The notes below the pieces were generated by a model. The model was given only the letters and a program-made list of their open reading frames with translations, did no database searches and was not told the origin of the DNA. A DNA stretch of 64,000 nt from the NCBI GenBank assembly GCA_018000295.1, contig JAGNKE010000008.1, forward strand, positions 44,533-108,532, written 5' to 3'. Every line of letters begins with the position of its first letter. Position 1 is the stretch's first letter. The translations under genes were made by a program, and so were the position numbers. This DNA comes from Alphaproteobacteria bacterium (GTDB taxonomy: Bacteria; Pseudomonadota; Alphaproteobacteria; Micavibrionales; Micavibrionaceae). Shown here in pieces: positions 36,737-45,211 of this stretch.

Positions 36737-37300
36737 ATGAATGTTGCTGCGTTGATTGCGGAATTTTTTTTGCCGATGATTTTCATGCTTTTGCCGTTGT
36801 TGATCCCTGTGATCATCGTCAGCAAGATTTTCCGTTTCAAGGACGTCATCGTTCGCTTGTTGGACGAAGCCCGCAAAAACCCCAATCTCTACAAAAACGA
36901 TCCTGAGGCGGTGAGAATGCTGATGCTCAAGCTTCAGCAAAACAAAGGCGGTTCCCGGACTGTGAATATCCGGCAGGAGCCGTCGCGGACGCCGGGCCGC
37001 ACAACATCTGTTCCTCCTTCCTCAGGCCGTTCAAGTTCGGGGCAGAGCCAGAGCAGCCGGAGTTTGAGATCGTCTTCATCTGCCCGTCGCTCGTCCCCTC
37101 TGCGCGGCACGGCGCGGATGTCGCAAATCCGGCAGGAACACAAAATCAAGACCACCGTGGCGGTTTTTCTTCTGCTCGGCGGGGTCGGCATGATGTTTTC
37201 CACCTATTATTACGGTTTTCAGCCCGAAGCCTTCATGGGCGGGGCGGTCATGATGGGGGCGGGGCTTTTTCTGCTCAAATCCGGTGTGGAGCGTGTCTAG
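36737..37300 (+). CDS. Hypothetical membrane protein, 187 residues
   Basis: I do not recognise a family. An N-terminal membrane helix (about residues 7-30) is followed by a charged segment, a long low-complexity stretch rich in Ser, Arg and Gly (about 80-125), then two close C-terminal membrane helices (about 140-185) with a glycine-rich turn. GGAG lies six bases before the chosen ATG; an in-frame TTG one codon upstream is also open. It starts 20 bases after nlpD and ends nine bases before the next gene, so the three probably form an operon. Confidence 0.7.
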   Translation: MNVAALIAEFFLPMIFMLLPLLIPVIIVSKIFRFKDVIVRLLDEARKNPNLYKNDPEAVRMLMLKLQQNKGGSRTVNIRQEPSRTPGRTTSVPPSSGRSSSGQSQSSRSLRSSSSARRSSPLRGTARMSQIRQEHKIKTTVAVFLLLGGVGMMFSTYYYGFQPEAFMGGAVMMGAGLFLLKSGVERV

Positions 37301-37309
37301 GGATTCTGG

Positions 37310-38914
37310 ATGTTCGACCTGATTTTTTCGGCATTGTCGGCCTGGAATGCGCTTGGGCTCTTTCTCATGGCTTTTGTCTTTCTTGCGATCGGTGGAGGGA
37401 TCGTCGGCTATTCGCTCTTCTGGCGACTCAAGGCGAAAAAGATCAGGGGGCGCATTTGTGGACTGATGATGGGCGATGCGCCGACGGAGGCCGAGGACAG
37501 CGTCCAAACAAACGTCAGCGCGGAGGGCAGCAAGGTCGGGGGCTTTATCGTTATTTTTTTCTTCGTCATGTTTCCCCTGATTTTCAGCGGAATCGGGGCG
37601 TGGCAGGCTTACGGGTATTTTTCCCTGACGACGAGCGGACGATATGCTGATGCAGTGGTCGTACGGAATGAGTCCTCTCACGACTCCGATAGCGGTACGT
37701 CCTATAAGGCCGTGCTTTCGTTTACCGATCACAGCGGACAGGAACGGGAAGTCACAGATACGATCAGTTACGGCAGTTCCCCCTCATTCGATACCGGAAC
37801 GAGGATCGGAGTCTATTACGACCCCAACAATCCTGTTCGTTTTGTCATCGACGATTTCTGGCACAATATGGCGATTGCGATCATTTTTATCGCCTTTGGT
37901 TTTATGTTTATCCTTTTCTTTGGATTGATCTTTTATTTTGGAAACCGGGAAAAAGCCGCTCCGGAGCGGACGAAAAAAAAGAAAGGATCCGGGGGCGAGT
38001 TTTATTATCCGATCTATGAATACAAATCGCTGCAGGGCGAACGGATGGAACATATTGAGGATGTGGGGGGAACGACTTTTCTGCATTGTCTGCCCGGTCG
38101 AGAGGTAACGTTGCTGATGCTCCCCGGCGACCCACCCAAAGTCAAAAAGGCCAGTGTATTAGGGCTAATTTTCGGTTTGTTTTTTTTGCTTCCGGGATTG
38201 TTTATCGCTAACGTCGCCGTTTCCCAGTTTGAAATTTCCTTTCTGTCGGTTCTGTTCGTCCTCGGGATAATCGGCTATGGGGTGTTCAGGGTTTATCAAA
38301 AATATTTGCTGATCCCCGAAGAAGAGCGGCGCAAGGGCTGGGCGATGATCCGCAGCGGCGAGGCTTTCAAGCCGGAGAATATTTCCTACACCTCATCAAG
38401 CAAGATTATCTCAGGTTCCAAAGGGAGACGGATGACACCGGAAGAGATCCGCGCCCGGATCGGTTCGCAGAAAAGAATGACTGTGATCGGTGCGTTTGTG
38501 ATGATCCTGATCGCTGGCGGTCTTGGCGTCGGAGCTTATTATGCCCAAAAAAGCATGATCGAGTATTCCTCACGGGGGATCAAAGCTGAAGGAAAAGTCA
38601 CAGGCTTCGAGAGCAAGGACAGCGACGACAGCATTGTCTATCACGCCATCGTCGAATTTACCGATCAATCCGGCAACTCCGTCAAGTTTCAGGACAGCGT
38701 CGGGTCCAGCCATCCGAGTTTCAAGCGCGGCGACGCGGTCTCTGTCCTCTATCTGCCCGAAAAGCCATCGGCCGCGATGGTGGACCGTGGGATTTTCAAC
38801 TGGGTGCTCAGCGGTGGTCTGATCCTGGGTGCGATGCTTTTTCTCTGGGGGGCTCTGGCGTCTTTGCGTCTGGCCGCGTCGGTCCGGTCCGGGGCCGAGC
38901 GCACGGCGCTCTAG
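37310..38914 (+). CDS. Membrane protein with two DUF3592-like domains
   Basis: A 534-residue integral membrane protein. Two extracytoplasmic segments resemble DUF3592: residues about 105-180 (GRYADAVVV..., SYKAVLSFTDHSGQE, VYYDPNNPVRFVID) and about 425-500 (GIKAEGKVTGF, YHAIVEFTDQSGN, VSVLYLPEKPSAAMVD). They appear to be an internal duplication, each enclosed by membrane helices near 15-35, 78-103, 185-210, 285-330, 395-415 and 505-530. A lysine-rich loop (KAAPERTKKKKG) lies between them. The function of the family is unknown. It ends an apparent operon with nlpD and the 187-residue membrane protein. Confidence 0.75.
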   Translation: MFDLIFSALSAWNALGLFLMAFVFLAIGGGIVGYSLFWRLKAKKIRGRICGLMMGDAPTEAEDSVQTNVSAEGSKVGGFIVIFFFVMFPLIFSGIGAWQAYGYFSLTTSGRYADAVVVRNESSHDSDSGTSYKAVLSFTDHSGQEREVTDTISYGSSPSFDTGTRIGVYYDPNNPVRFVIDDFWHNMAIAIIFIAFGFMFILFFGLIFYFGNREKAAPERTKKKKGSGGEFYYPIYEYKSLQGERMEHIEDVGGTTFLHCLPGREVTLLMLPGDPPKVKKASVLGLIFGLFFLLPGLFIANVAVSQFEISFLSVLFVLGIIGYGVFRVYQKYLLIPEEERRKGWAMIRSGEAFKPENISYTSSSKIISGSKGRRMTPEEIRARIGSQKRMTVIGAFVMILIAGGLGVGAYYAQKSMIEYSSRGIKAEGKVTGFESKDSDDSIVYHAIVEFTDQSGNSVKFQDSVGSSHPSFKRGDAVSVLYLPEKPSAAMVDRGIFNWVLSGGLILGAMLFLWGALASLRLAASVRSGAERTAL

Positions 38915-39030
38915 CTCTTTGGGAGCCGTTGAAGCTGAATCCTTCGCGGGGGCTTGCGTTTGCCGTTCCAGCGGTTATATTCAGCATCCTGAACTCATCG
39001 AATTTTCAAGAGCTTGAAGGGGCAGAATTC

Positions 39031-39426
39031 ATGTTCATCGCAAAGGCTTATGCCGCCGCCGCCGAAAACGCCGAGCATATCGAGGCTTTGGCCGATGCTC
39101 CGACGGCGACAGAGGCATTCATCTGGAATATGGCTCTGGTCGGGCTTCTGGTGGTTTTGTTTTATGTCCTGCTCATCATGCCGCAGCAGCGCCGTTTCAA
39201 GGAGCATAGCACGATGCTCTCCGACCTTAAAAAGGGCGACCGCGTTGTGACCGGAGGCGGTCTGGTCGGAAAGATCGACAAGATCGTCGATGATCGCGAG
39301 ATGGTGGTCGATCTGGGGAACGGGCTTAAGGTTACAGCTTTGCGTTCGAGCATTCAGGGCAAGGCCGAGGATGTTCTCAAGCCTGCTGCGAACGACGCCA
39401 AGACCAAAGGCGAAAAGAAGAAATAG
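39031..39426 (+). CDS. yajC: Preprotein translocase subunit YajC
   Basis: Small accessory membrane subunit of SecDF. The 131-residue protein has a short N-terminal region, one membrane helix (about 33-53), then the family signature MPQQRRFKEHSTMLSDLKKGDRVVTGGGLVGKI and an acidic-basic tail. The frame is open 34 codons upstream, but AAGGGG eight bases before ATG 39031 decides the start. secD follows 13 bases after the stop. Confidence 0.95.
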   Translation: MFIAKAYAAAAENAEHIEALADAPTATEAFIWNMALVGLLVVLFYVLLIMPQQRRFKEHSTMLSDLKKGDRVVTGGGLVGKIDKIVDDREMVVDLGNGLKVTALRSSIQGKAEDVLKPAANDAKTKGEKKK

Positions 39427-39439
39427 AAAAGCCTGATTC

Positions 39440-40996
39440 ATGCTTCGTACGCCGCTCTGGAAGACCCTTCTTATTCTGGCCGTTTCGCTTTGGAGCGTGG
39501 CTTACAGCCTGCCGACGTTCGTGAGTGCTGACACGCTGAAATGGATGCAGGAGAATCTTCCGCCTGGATTTCCGAAAAGCAGCGTGAATCTGGGCCTGGA
39601 CCTCAGGGGCGGGGCGCACCTCCTTCTGGAGGTCGATATGGATTATGTCTACAAGGAACGTGCCGATATGCTGGAGCAGGATCTGCGCCAGCGCATGGTG
39701 GAGAAAAAGATCGGCTATTCCAAGCTCGGAACTATCCTCAAAGGGGCGCGGGTTACGCTCAAGGAGGCCAAGGATGCCGAAGCCGTGCGTGGTCTGGTCC
39801 GTGCCATCGATTCGCGCTATCTGGTGACCACGTCTGAGGACGGGCTGAGCGTTGAGGCGGTTATGGATGCCGCGCAGATCAAGGAGATTCAGGGGCAGGT
39901 TTTGGACCAGTCGATTGAAATCGTCCGCCGTCGCGTTGATCAGCTCGGCACCACCGAGCCGACGATCCAGAGGCAGGGAGATAACCGCGTTTTGCTGCAA
40001 GTTCCGGGGGCCGACTCAAACGATATTAAACGGATCATCGGCAGGACGGCCAAGCTGGGCTTTCATCTGGTCGATCAGTCCGGCGCACGGTCGGCGGGGG
40101 ATATGACCCTGCCGATGGTCGAGGAGCCGGGGCAGAAAATGAACGTCAAGAGACGGGCGATTATCACGGGCGATATGCTCGATAACGCGCAACCGAGCTT
40201 TGACCAGAACGGGCGCACGGTGGTCAGTTTTCGTCTCAATTCCATCGGGGCGCGGAAATTCTGCGATGCATCCCGCAGCAATGTCGGCAAACCCTTTGCC
40301 ATCGTTCTGGATAACGAGATCATTAGCGCTCCGGTGATTCAGGAGGCGATCTGCGGCGGGCAGGGGCAGATTTCAGGTAATTTCAGCGTACAGGAGGCGA
40401 ACGACCTGTCGGTTCTCCTGCGCGCGGGCGCCCTGCCTGCGCCGATGACCATCGCCGAGGAACGCACTGTCGGGCCTTCGCTTGGTGCGGACTCCGTGGC
40501 CGCCGGAAAAACGGCAAGTCTTTTCGGTTTGCTGTTGGTCATGGGTTTCATGATTATCGCTTACGGGCTTTTCGGATTTTTTGCCGTTGCCGCGCTTTTT
40601 ATCAACGCCCTGATGATTCTGGCGCTGCTCTCTGTTCTGCAGGCAACGCTGACCCTGCCGGGTATTGCCGGGATCGTTCTGACGATGGGGATGGCGGTGG
40701 ATGCCAACGTGCTGATCTTTGAGCGGATCCGCGAGGAGCTGCGGGCCGGACGCTCGAACATCTCGGCCATTGATACCGGATATGGGAAAGCCATGGCGAC
40801 CATCGTGGACTCCAACCTGACAACCCTGATTCCTGCGGCTATCCTTTTTGCGTTCGGGACGGGTCCGATCAAGGGGTTTGCGGTCACCATCAGCATCGGC
40901 ATCCTGACCTCCATGTTTTCGGCGGTGATGATCACGCGGTTAATGGTTCTCTGGTGGCTGCGGCGGTCGAAGCCCGGTGCCACGGTTCCGGTGTAG
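39440..40996 (+). CDS. secD: Protein translocase subunit SecD
   Basis: Proton-driven helper of the Sec translocon, with SecF. The 518-residue RND-family protein has a first membrane helix (about 7-25), the SSVNLGLDLRGGAHLLLEVD signature, a large periplasmic P1 domain, and five C-terminal helices with ADSVAAGKTASLFGLLLV, GMAVDANVLIFERIREE and a final helix ending near residue 510. It is in the yajC-secD-secF order, with the secF start 10 bases downstream. Confidence 0.97.
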   Translation: MLRTPLWKTLLILAVSLWSVAYSLPTFVSADTLKWMQENLPPGFPKSSVNLGLDLRGGAHLLLEVDMDYVYKERADMLEQDLRQRMVEKKIGYSKLGTILKGARVTLKEAKDAEAVRGLVRAIDSRYLVTTSEDGLSVEAVMDAAQIKEIQGQVLDQSIEIVRRRVDQLGTTEPTIQRQGDNRVLLQVPGADSNDIKRIIGRTAKLGFHLVDQSGARSAGDMTLPMVEEPGQKMNVKRRAIITGDMLDNAQPSFDQNGRTVVSFRLNSIGARKFCDASRSNVGKPFAIVLDNEIISAPVIQEAICGGQGQISGNFSVQEANDLSVLLRAGALPAPMTIAEERTVGPSLGADSVAAGKTASLFGLLLVMGFMIIAYGLFGFFAVAALFINALMILALLSVLQATLTLPGIAGIVLTMGMAVDANVLIFERIREELRAGRSNISAIDTGYGKAMATIVDSNLTTLIPAAILFAFGTGPIKGFAVTISIGILTSMFSAVMITRLMVLWWLRRSKPGATVPV

Positions 40997-41006
40997 GGAG
41001 GTTTTG

Positions 41007-42026
41007 ATGCGCGGTTTCTCTCTTATTCCCCATACGATCAACGTCAATTTTTTCCGGTACCGTTATTTTGCGTTTTTACTGTCTTTGGCTCTTGTGTTCG
41101 GCTCCTTTTTCCTTCTCGGCACCCGCGGCTTGAATTTCGGGATCGATTTCACCGGGGGAACAGCGATTGAAATCCGCAGCCCGGAAAAGCCAGACCTCGG
41201 AAAGCTTCGCGAGAGCTTGAACGCGCTTAGCCTCGGCGATGTGTTGATTCAGGAGTTCGGCCAGCCACAGGATTTGCTGATCCGTTTGCCGCAACAAAAG
41301 GAAACGCCGGAGGCCTTGAAAGCCTATCAGGACTGCCTGGAGCAGAACCGCAAAACCAACGATCAGAAGCAATGCCCGACCGCCCAAAGCGAGGCGATTG
41401 CCAAGGTTCAGGGTAGCCTGAAGGCGTTTTTCACATCCGGCGAGGTCGATTACCGACGCGTGGAGTTTGTGGGGCCGCAGGTCGGCGAGGAGTTGAAGCG
41501 GCAGGGTCTTATTGCTATCACTCTGTCGATTTTGGCGATCATGGGTTATATCTGGCTGCGGTTCGAATGGCAGTTTGCCATCTCCGCGACCGTGGCAACG
41601 ACCCTTCATGACGTCGTGCTGACTCTGGGGTTGTTCTCACTCACGCGGATGCAGTTCGACGTTTCGACTTTGGCCGCCATCCTTCTTGTCGCGGGTTATT
41701 CGGTGAACGACACCGTTGTCGTGTTCGACCGTATCCGGGAGGATATGCGGAAATACAAAAAGAAGCCGCTTCCTGAGCTTATCAATGTGGCAATTAACGA
41801 GACGTTACCGCGCACGACCATGACGTCCTTCACGACCCTGCTGGCGCTTTTCGCGCTTTATTTCTTCGGCGGTGAGGTGATCCGCGGGTTTGTGTATGCG
41901 CTGATCTTCGGGATCGTCGTTGGCACCTATTCCTCCATTTATGTCGCGGCGCCGCTTCTGGTTTATCTCGGCGTCCGGCCGTCATCCCTCAAGCCTTCAG
42001 GCGATCAAGCCCCCGAGGCAGCCTGA
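41007..42026 (+). CDS. secF: Protein translocase subunit SecF
   Basis: Partner of SecD. The 339-residue protein has a first helix (about 20-40), then LNFGIDFTGGTAIEIR, a periplasmic P1-like loop containing an unusual cysteine pair (DCLEQNRKTNDQKQC, about residues 108-122), and five membrane helices with VNDTVVVFDRIREDM and ETLPRTTMTSFTTLLALFALYFFGG. The ATG at 41007 has GGGAGG upstream; the frame is open ten codons earlier. The cysteine-bounded insert in the loop is not usual in SecF as I recall it, and could form a disulfide. Confidence 0.96.
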   Translation: MRGFSLIPHTINVNFFRYRYFAFLLSLALVFGSFFLLGTRGLNFGIDFTGGTAIEIRSPEKPDLGKLRESLNALSLGDVLIQEFGQPQDLLIRLPQQKETPEALKAYQDCLEQNRKTNDQKQCPTAQSEAIAKVQGSLKAFFTSGEVDYRRVEFVGPQVGEELKRQGLIAITLSILAIMGYIWLRFEWQFAISATVATTLHDVVLTLGLFSLTRMQFDVSTLAAILLVAGYSVNDTVVVFDRIREDMRKYKKKPLPELINVAINETLPRTTMTSFTTLLALFALYFFGGEVIRGFVYALIFGIVVGTYSSIYVAAPLLVYLGVRPSSLKPSGDQAPEAA

Positions 42027-42027
42027 G

Positions 42028-42411
42028 ATGGACGTCACGCCGCTCGTCAAAAGGGGGCAACAGATCATCCAGAGCTATGCGGGCGGTTCGTTTAAAATTA
42101 CGGGTGTCGTTTATAAAGGCGCGGTGATCGTCCGGCCTGAGGGGACAACGCCTTGGGCTGTGCCCTCTTTTCATTTGCAGGAACTGATTTCCGACGATTT
42201 CAAGGTTTTAGAGAGTGTTATCGGTTCTGCCGATGTTGTGCTTTTCGGGACCGGGGCAGGGCAGGTCATTCTGACCCCCGCGCAGAAAAGGGGCCTGGGG
42301 AACCTGAAACCCGAAACGATGGATACAGGAGCGGCCTGCCGCACTTATAACGTCCTTATGGCCGAGGGGCGGCGTGTGGCGGCAGTTTTACTGCCCGTTC
42401 CGGCGGGGTAG
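42028..42411 (+). CDS. Mth938-like domain protein (NDUFAF3-related)
   Basis: A 127-residue protein of the Mth938/DUF498 fold, whose mitochondrial homologue NDUFAF3 is a complex I assembly factor. Recognisable parts are YAGGSFKITGVVYKGAVIV, the VLFGTGAGQVIL turn, and GLGNLKPETMDTGAACRTYNVLMAEGRRVAAVLLPV. It starts one base after the secF stop, so it belongs to the sec operon. A phytoene-synthase-like gene (NDUFAF6-related) that often follows it in Alphaproteobacteria is 4.6 kb away here. Confidence 0.9.
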   Translation: MDVTPLVKRGQQIIQSYAGGSFKITGVVYKGAVIVRPEGTTPWAVPSFHLQELISDDFKVLESVIGSADVVLFGTGAGQVILTPAQKRGLGNLKPETMDTGAACRTYNVLMAEGRRVAAVLLPVPAG

Positions 42412-42473
42412 GGGATGAATTTGCATCCCGGCGCCTAAAGCCTTATACTGGTTGGCTAATAAAAAAGATTATG

Positions 42474-42490
42474 AACCGAAACGGTTTTTT
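42474..42490 (+). terminator. Short hairpin terminator candidate after the sec operon
   Basis: AACCG, loop AAA, CGGTT, running into TTTTT. The stem is only five pairs, so this is weak, but the T-run and position between genes fit. Confidence 0.4.
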
Positions 42491-42507
42491 TAAGTATATG
42501 AGGGTGC

Positions 42508-44577
42508 ATGGCCGGGCCTAATCTCAACACTCCGCCGGAACTGGCGGCTTATCTGGAAACCGTGCGGCAGCGGCAGCAGGTCAGCAGCACCTGGCCCGCC
42601 GATTACCTGTATCACCCCGTAGACGGGGGCGGGCTTACGGTTGGTGTGCGCGACGCGCAGGGGCAGACGCAGAATTATTCCGTCTGGCTTAAACGCGACC
42701 AGCCCGGCGGCGCGTTCAACAATTTCGTCCTGCTCAATACACAGGCGCAGTTCGATAATCTTTACACCAGCCGCCCGTCCGCCGACCGTGCCAACACGGT
42801 GAGCTATGGCGACAAGAAGGCGTGGGTCAATGCGACGACGGGCGAAGTCCGGCAAGCGAATGTCAGCGAGGTTTATTATATTCCCGGCTCCGGGAAAATC
42901 GTACCCGAGCAGAACGGGCTGGATTACGCCTGGTCGCAGTCGGGCGAGTTCGTCGATCCGTTTGATGCAGAGCGGATGCGGACCCGCCATCAGGCGCGGA
43001 TCGACCGCAACGAAATCCCCAAGGGCACGCCCCTGACGCAGGAGGGCAAAGGCGAATTGGTGCGGGTGCGCCGCGCCTTCGTGAACAGCGATTTGATCCA
43101 CGATGGGATAGTGAGCGCCGCCGATCTGAAAACCGATCTGCGCTCACAGGGGTTCGCGTATGACATTCCGGGGACGCTGGTCCAGAGCGGCGACAGCCAG
43201 AAAAAGGCGGCGGCGGATGAGTCGCTGACCCGCATAGGCGAAAACAAGGACGGGCAAGATACTCGCGGCGCCTTTCAGAGAGCCAGAGAGGCTTTAGATA
43301 AACCCCCGGCTGCGACTGTGAGTGTGGCCGCTTTGCAAGGTTCGCCCAAGGTCTCCATCTATCAAATCCCCACAGCGGCGGCGGCCACGCCCGCCACTCC
43401 GGCGGCGTCAGGTTCAACAACGCTTAATCCTGCTTCCTTCATGGCCGAGGTGCAGAAACTCTCCCTCGTGACTCCGGCGGAGATTACGGCGGCCAAGGAC
43501 GATAAAACCCAGATGCGGGCGGCATCCCGCGCCATCAGCGATCTGGACCGGATGCTGGGCTCCGATCCCAAGGCGCAGAAGCCGGAAACGCAGGCGCGGA
43601 TTCTCGACGCTCTCAAGGCCTCGCCGGGGCAGCGGGATATCCTCGCCGATTACGTCCGCAAGAAAATCGCCGATCCGTCTCTGGCCATGAACGAACATTC
43701 GGGGATGGTCACGGGGCGGATGCTCGGGATGCGTCCGGCTTTGGGCGCGGTTGAAAATATCCAGCCGAAATTCGAGAGCGCGGCTGCAGGAACGGAAGCG
43801 GTGGCTCCCAAAAACCTCGCCAGCCTGAATCTCCTGCCGACAAAGACCGATATCGTTGAGGATTACAATCGGGCGCAGGAGGTGCTGGATATGATCCGGC
43901 GCAGCGCCACGCCGAGCGAATCGGCGCAGAACAAGCTTCCCGCCGCGCAGATCACGCAGGTCATCACCGCTTATCGCGCCGCGGGCTATGAGGGTTACGC
44001 GAAGGTGATGGAGGACATGAACCGCAATGCGGCGAAGGATCCGACAATGGAATACGCGAAGGCGGCCGTGGCGCTTCACACAGCCTATGTCGGCACCTAC
44101 GACAAGCGCCAGCAGGTTCAGGTGCAGGAGGATTTCCAGCGGGCGCGGGAGCGGGCACTGGAACATCTCAATGTCGATTACGATAAAATCCGCCAGCAGA
44201 TTCCCGATATCCTCAAGCGTAGCGGCATCGACCCGGCCACGGTGACGGAGCCGCAGCGCGACGAGATCATGCGGCAAGTGCGCGAGTCCATCAACCGCAC
44301 GGCCGATCAGCTCAACGCCATTACCCCCGAGCGGGTGCGGGAGATCGAGCGCACGATCAACACGCGGATCGAGCAGGCGGTGATTTCCGCGGCGGCCAAT
44401 AGACTGGGCAATGTCGAGGAGCGTGTTACAAACGCACGAGCGGGAGCGCAGGCGGAATACGATGCGCGGTCGCAGGCCTTTATTGAGCAACTCCGCGCTA
44501 TGCCCGCTGACCAGCGCGAGAAAATCTGCGCCAATTCGGGCAACAATCCGCTGGTGCAGGCGGCGTGTAAGCCTTAG
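42508..44577 (+). CDS. Large hypothetical protein, 689 residues
   Basis: I do not recognise a family. It has no signal peptide or membrane helix. Residues about 1-200 form a mixed alpha/beta region (including VGVRDAQGQTQNYSVWLKRD and AWVNATTGEVRQANVSEVYY), 200-320 is a linker with an Ala/Pro/Thr-rich stretch, and 330-689 is almost entirely helical, with strongly charged helices rich in Gln, Arg and Glu that suggest coiled coil. Two cysteines stand near the very end (CANSGNNPLVQAAC). GAGGGTG lies just before the ATG. Base composition is like the chromosome. A structural or secreted-effector role is possible but unproven. Confidence 0.7.
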   Translation: MAGPNLNTPPELAAYLETVRQRQQVSSTWPADYLYHPVDGGGLTVGVRDAQGQTQNYSVWLKRDQPGGAFNNFVLLNTQAQFDNLYTSRPSADRANTVSYGDKKAWVNATTGEVRQANVSEVYYIPGSGKIVPEQNGLDYAWSQSGEFVDPFDAERMRTRHQARIDRNEIPKGTPLTQEGKGELVRVRRAFVNSDLIHDGIVSAADLKTDLRSQGFAYDIPGTLVQSGDSQKKAAADESLTRIGENKDGQDTRGAFQRAREALDKPPAATVSVAALQGSPKVSIYQIPTAAAATPATPAASGSTTLNPASFMAEVQKLSLVTPAEITAAKDDKTQMRAASRAISDLDRMLGSDPKAQKPETQARILDALKASPGQRDILADYVRKKIADPSLAMNEHSGMVTGRMLGMRPALGAVENIQPKFESAAAGTEAVAPKNLASLNLLPTKTDIVEDYNRAQEVLDMIRRSATPSESAQNKLPAAQITQVITAYRAAGYEGYAKVMEDMNRNAAKDPTMEYAKAAVALHTAYVGTYDKRQQVQVQEDFQRARERALEHLNVDYDKIRQQIPDILKRSGIDPATVTEPQRDEIMRQVRESINRTADQLNAITPERVREIERTINTRIEQAVISAAANRLGNVEERVTNARAGAQAEYDARSQAFIEQLRAMPADQREKICANSGNNPLVQAACKP

Positions 44578-44578
44578 G

Positions 44579-45184
44579 CTATTGATTGCAGAAAAATATC
44601 AAAGCGGTCATCAAACCATAAAAAACCGCCTCAGCCGAAATGTCGCCCCATTCGCCGTGTCCGGCTCGGTGTCTCGTCCACTCTATTCGATCACCTATAT
44701 CTTTGATTTCTGCGCTATTTGATGATGAATAGAGAATTGCATCCATATGTTTGCAATGCCTTGCCAAGCTTGTCTGCTCAAGTTTCATTAGCTTGTAGAC
44801 AAGTGAAACACTGGAAATGCGTGTTTTTTTTAAGCGACGATCAGATATCGCTTTTTGGGCCTCATGTTGCAAGACAACAGAAATCCAGCTTCCATCACTC
44901 TTGAGTTTTGCAGAAAGCATTCGAAAGTAGAACTCGAATCTTGTTGCAAGGTACACGGATGCTATGGCTGAAGGAGGGGTCCTCCAGTCGTTTGTACCTA
45001 CTATTTCGAGCGCGTATGCTACGTGTTCCTTATACCGTTCTGGAAAAAGGTCTGTGTGTTCCGCAGTGTGCATTAGCGATGCCGTCTCCCTTAAAAATTC
45101 ATATGGGGACGTATCGCCATGGAATGACCCAATATGCGGGCAGTGGCTCAGGATCAAGCCGGCGGCACGTTTCGCATGAGGCAT
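44579..45184 (-). CDS. Hypothetical protein with HEPN-like motif, 201 residues
   Basis: No confident family match. The protein is helical, and its C-terminal third contains IEWTRHRAGHGEWGDIS, an R-x4-H arrangement (RHRAGH) like the catalytic motif of HEPN RNases. After it come helices (AVFYGLMTALIFF) in the place where HEPN domains end. N-terminal residues 1-60 are of uncertain start; an internal Met (MHTAEHTD) is possible. Base composition is AT-richer than flanking housekeeping genes, suggesting horizontal acquisition. It is downstream of a membrane-protein gene on the same strand, 27 bases apart. HEPN assignment is inference from a short motif. Confidence 0.55.
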   Translation of the reverse strand: MPHAKRAAGLILSHCPHIGSFHGDTSPYEFLRETASLMHTAEHTDLFPERYKEHVAYALEIVGTNDWRTPPSAIASVYLATRFEFYFRMLSAKLKSDGSWISVVLQHEAQKAISDRRLKKTRISSVSLVYKLMKLEQTSLARHCKHMDAILYSSSNSAEIKDIGDRIEWTRHRAGHGEWGDISAEAVFYGLMTALIFFCNQ

Positions 45185-45211
45185 TTGTTTACCGTCCTCT
45201 TGAGTTCGGCA

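Noticed and set aside
43414..44490. A 358-codon minus-strand frame antisense to the 689-residue gene
   Set aside because: Arg/His/Leu-rich shadow without a ribosome-binding site. The plus-strand gene is also unrecognised, but has a GAGGGTG and normal amino-acid composition.
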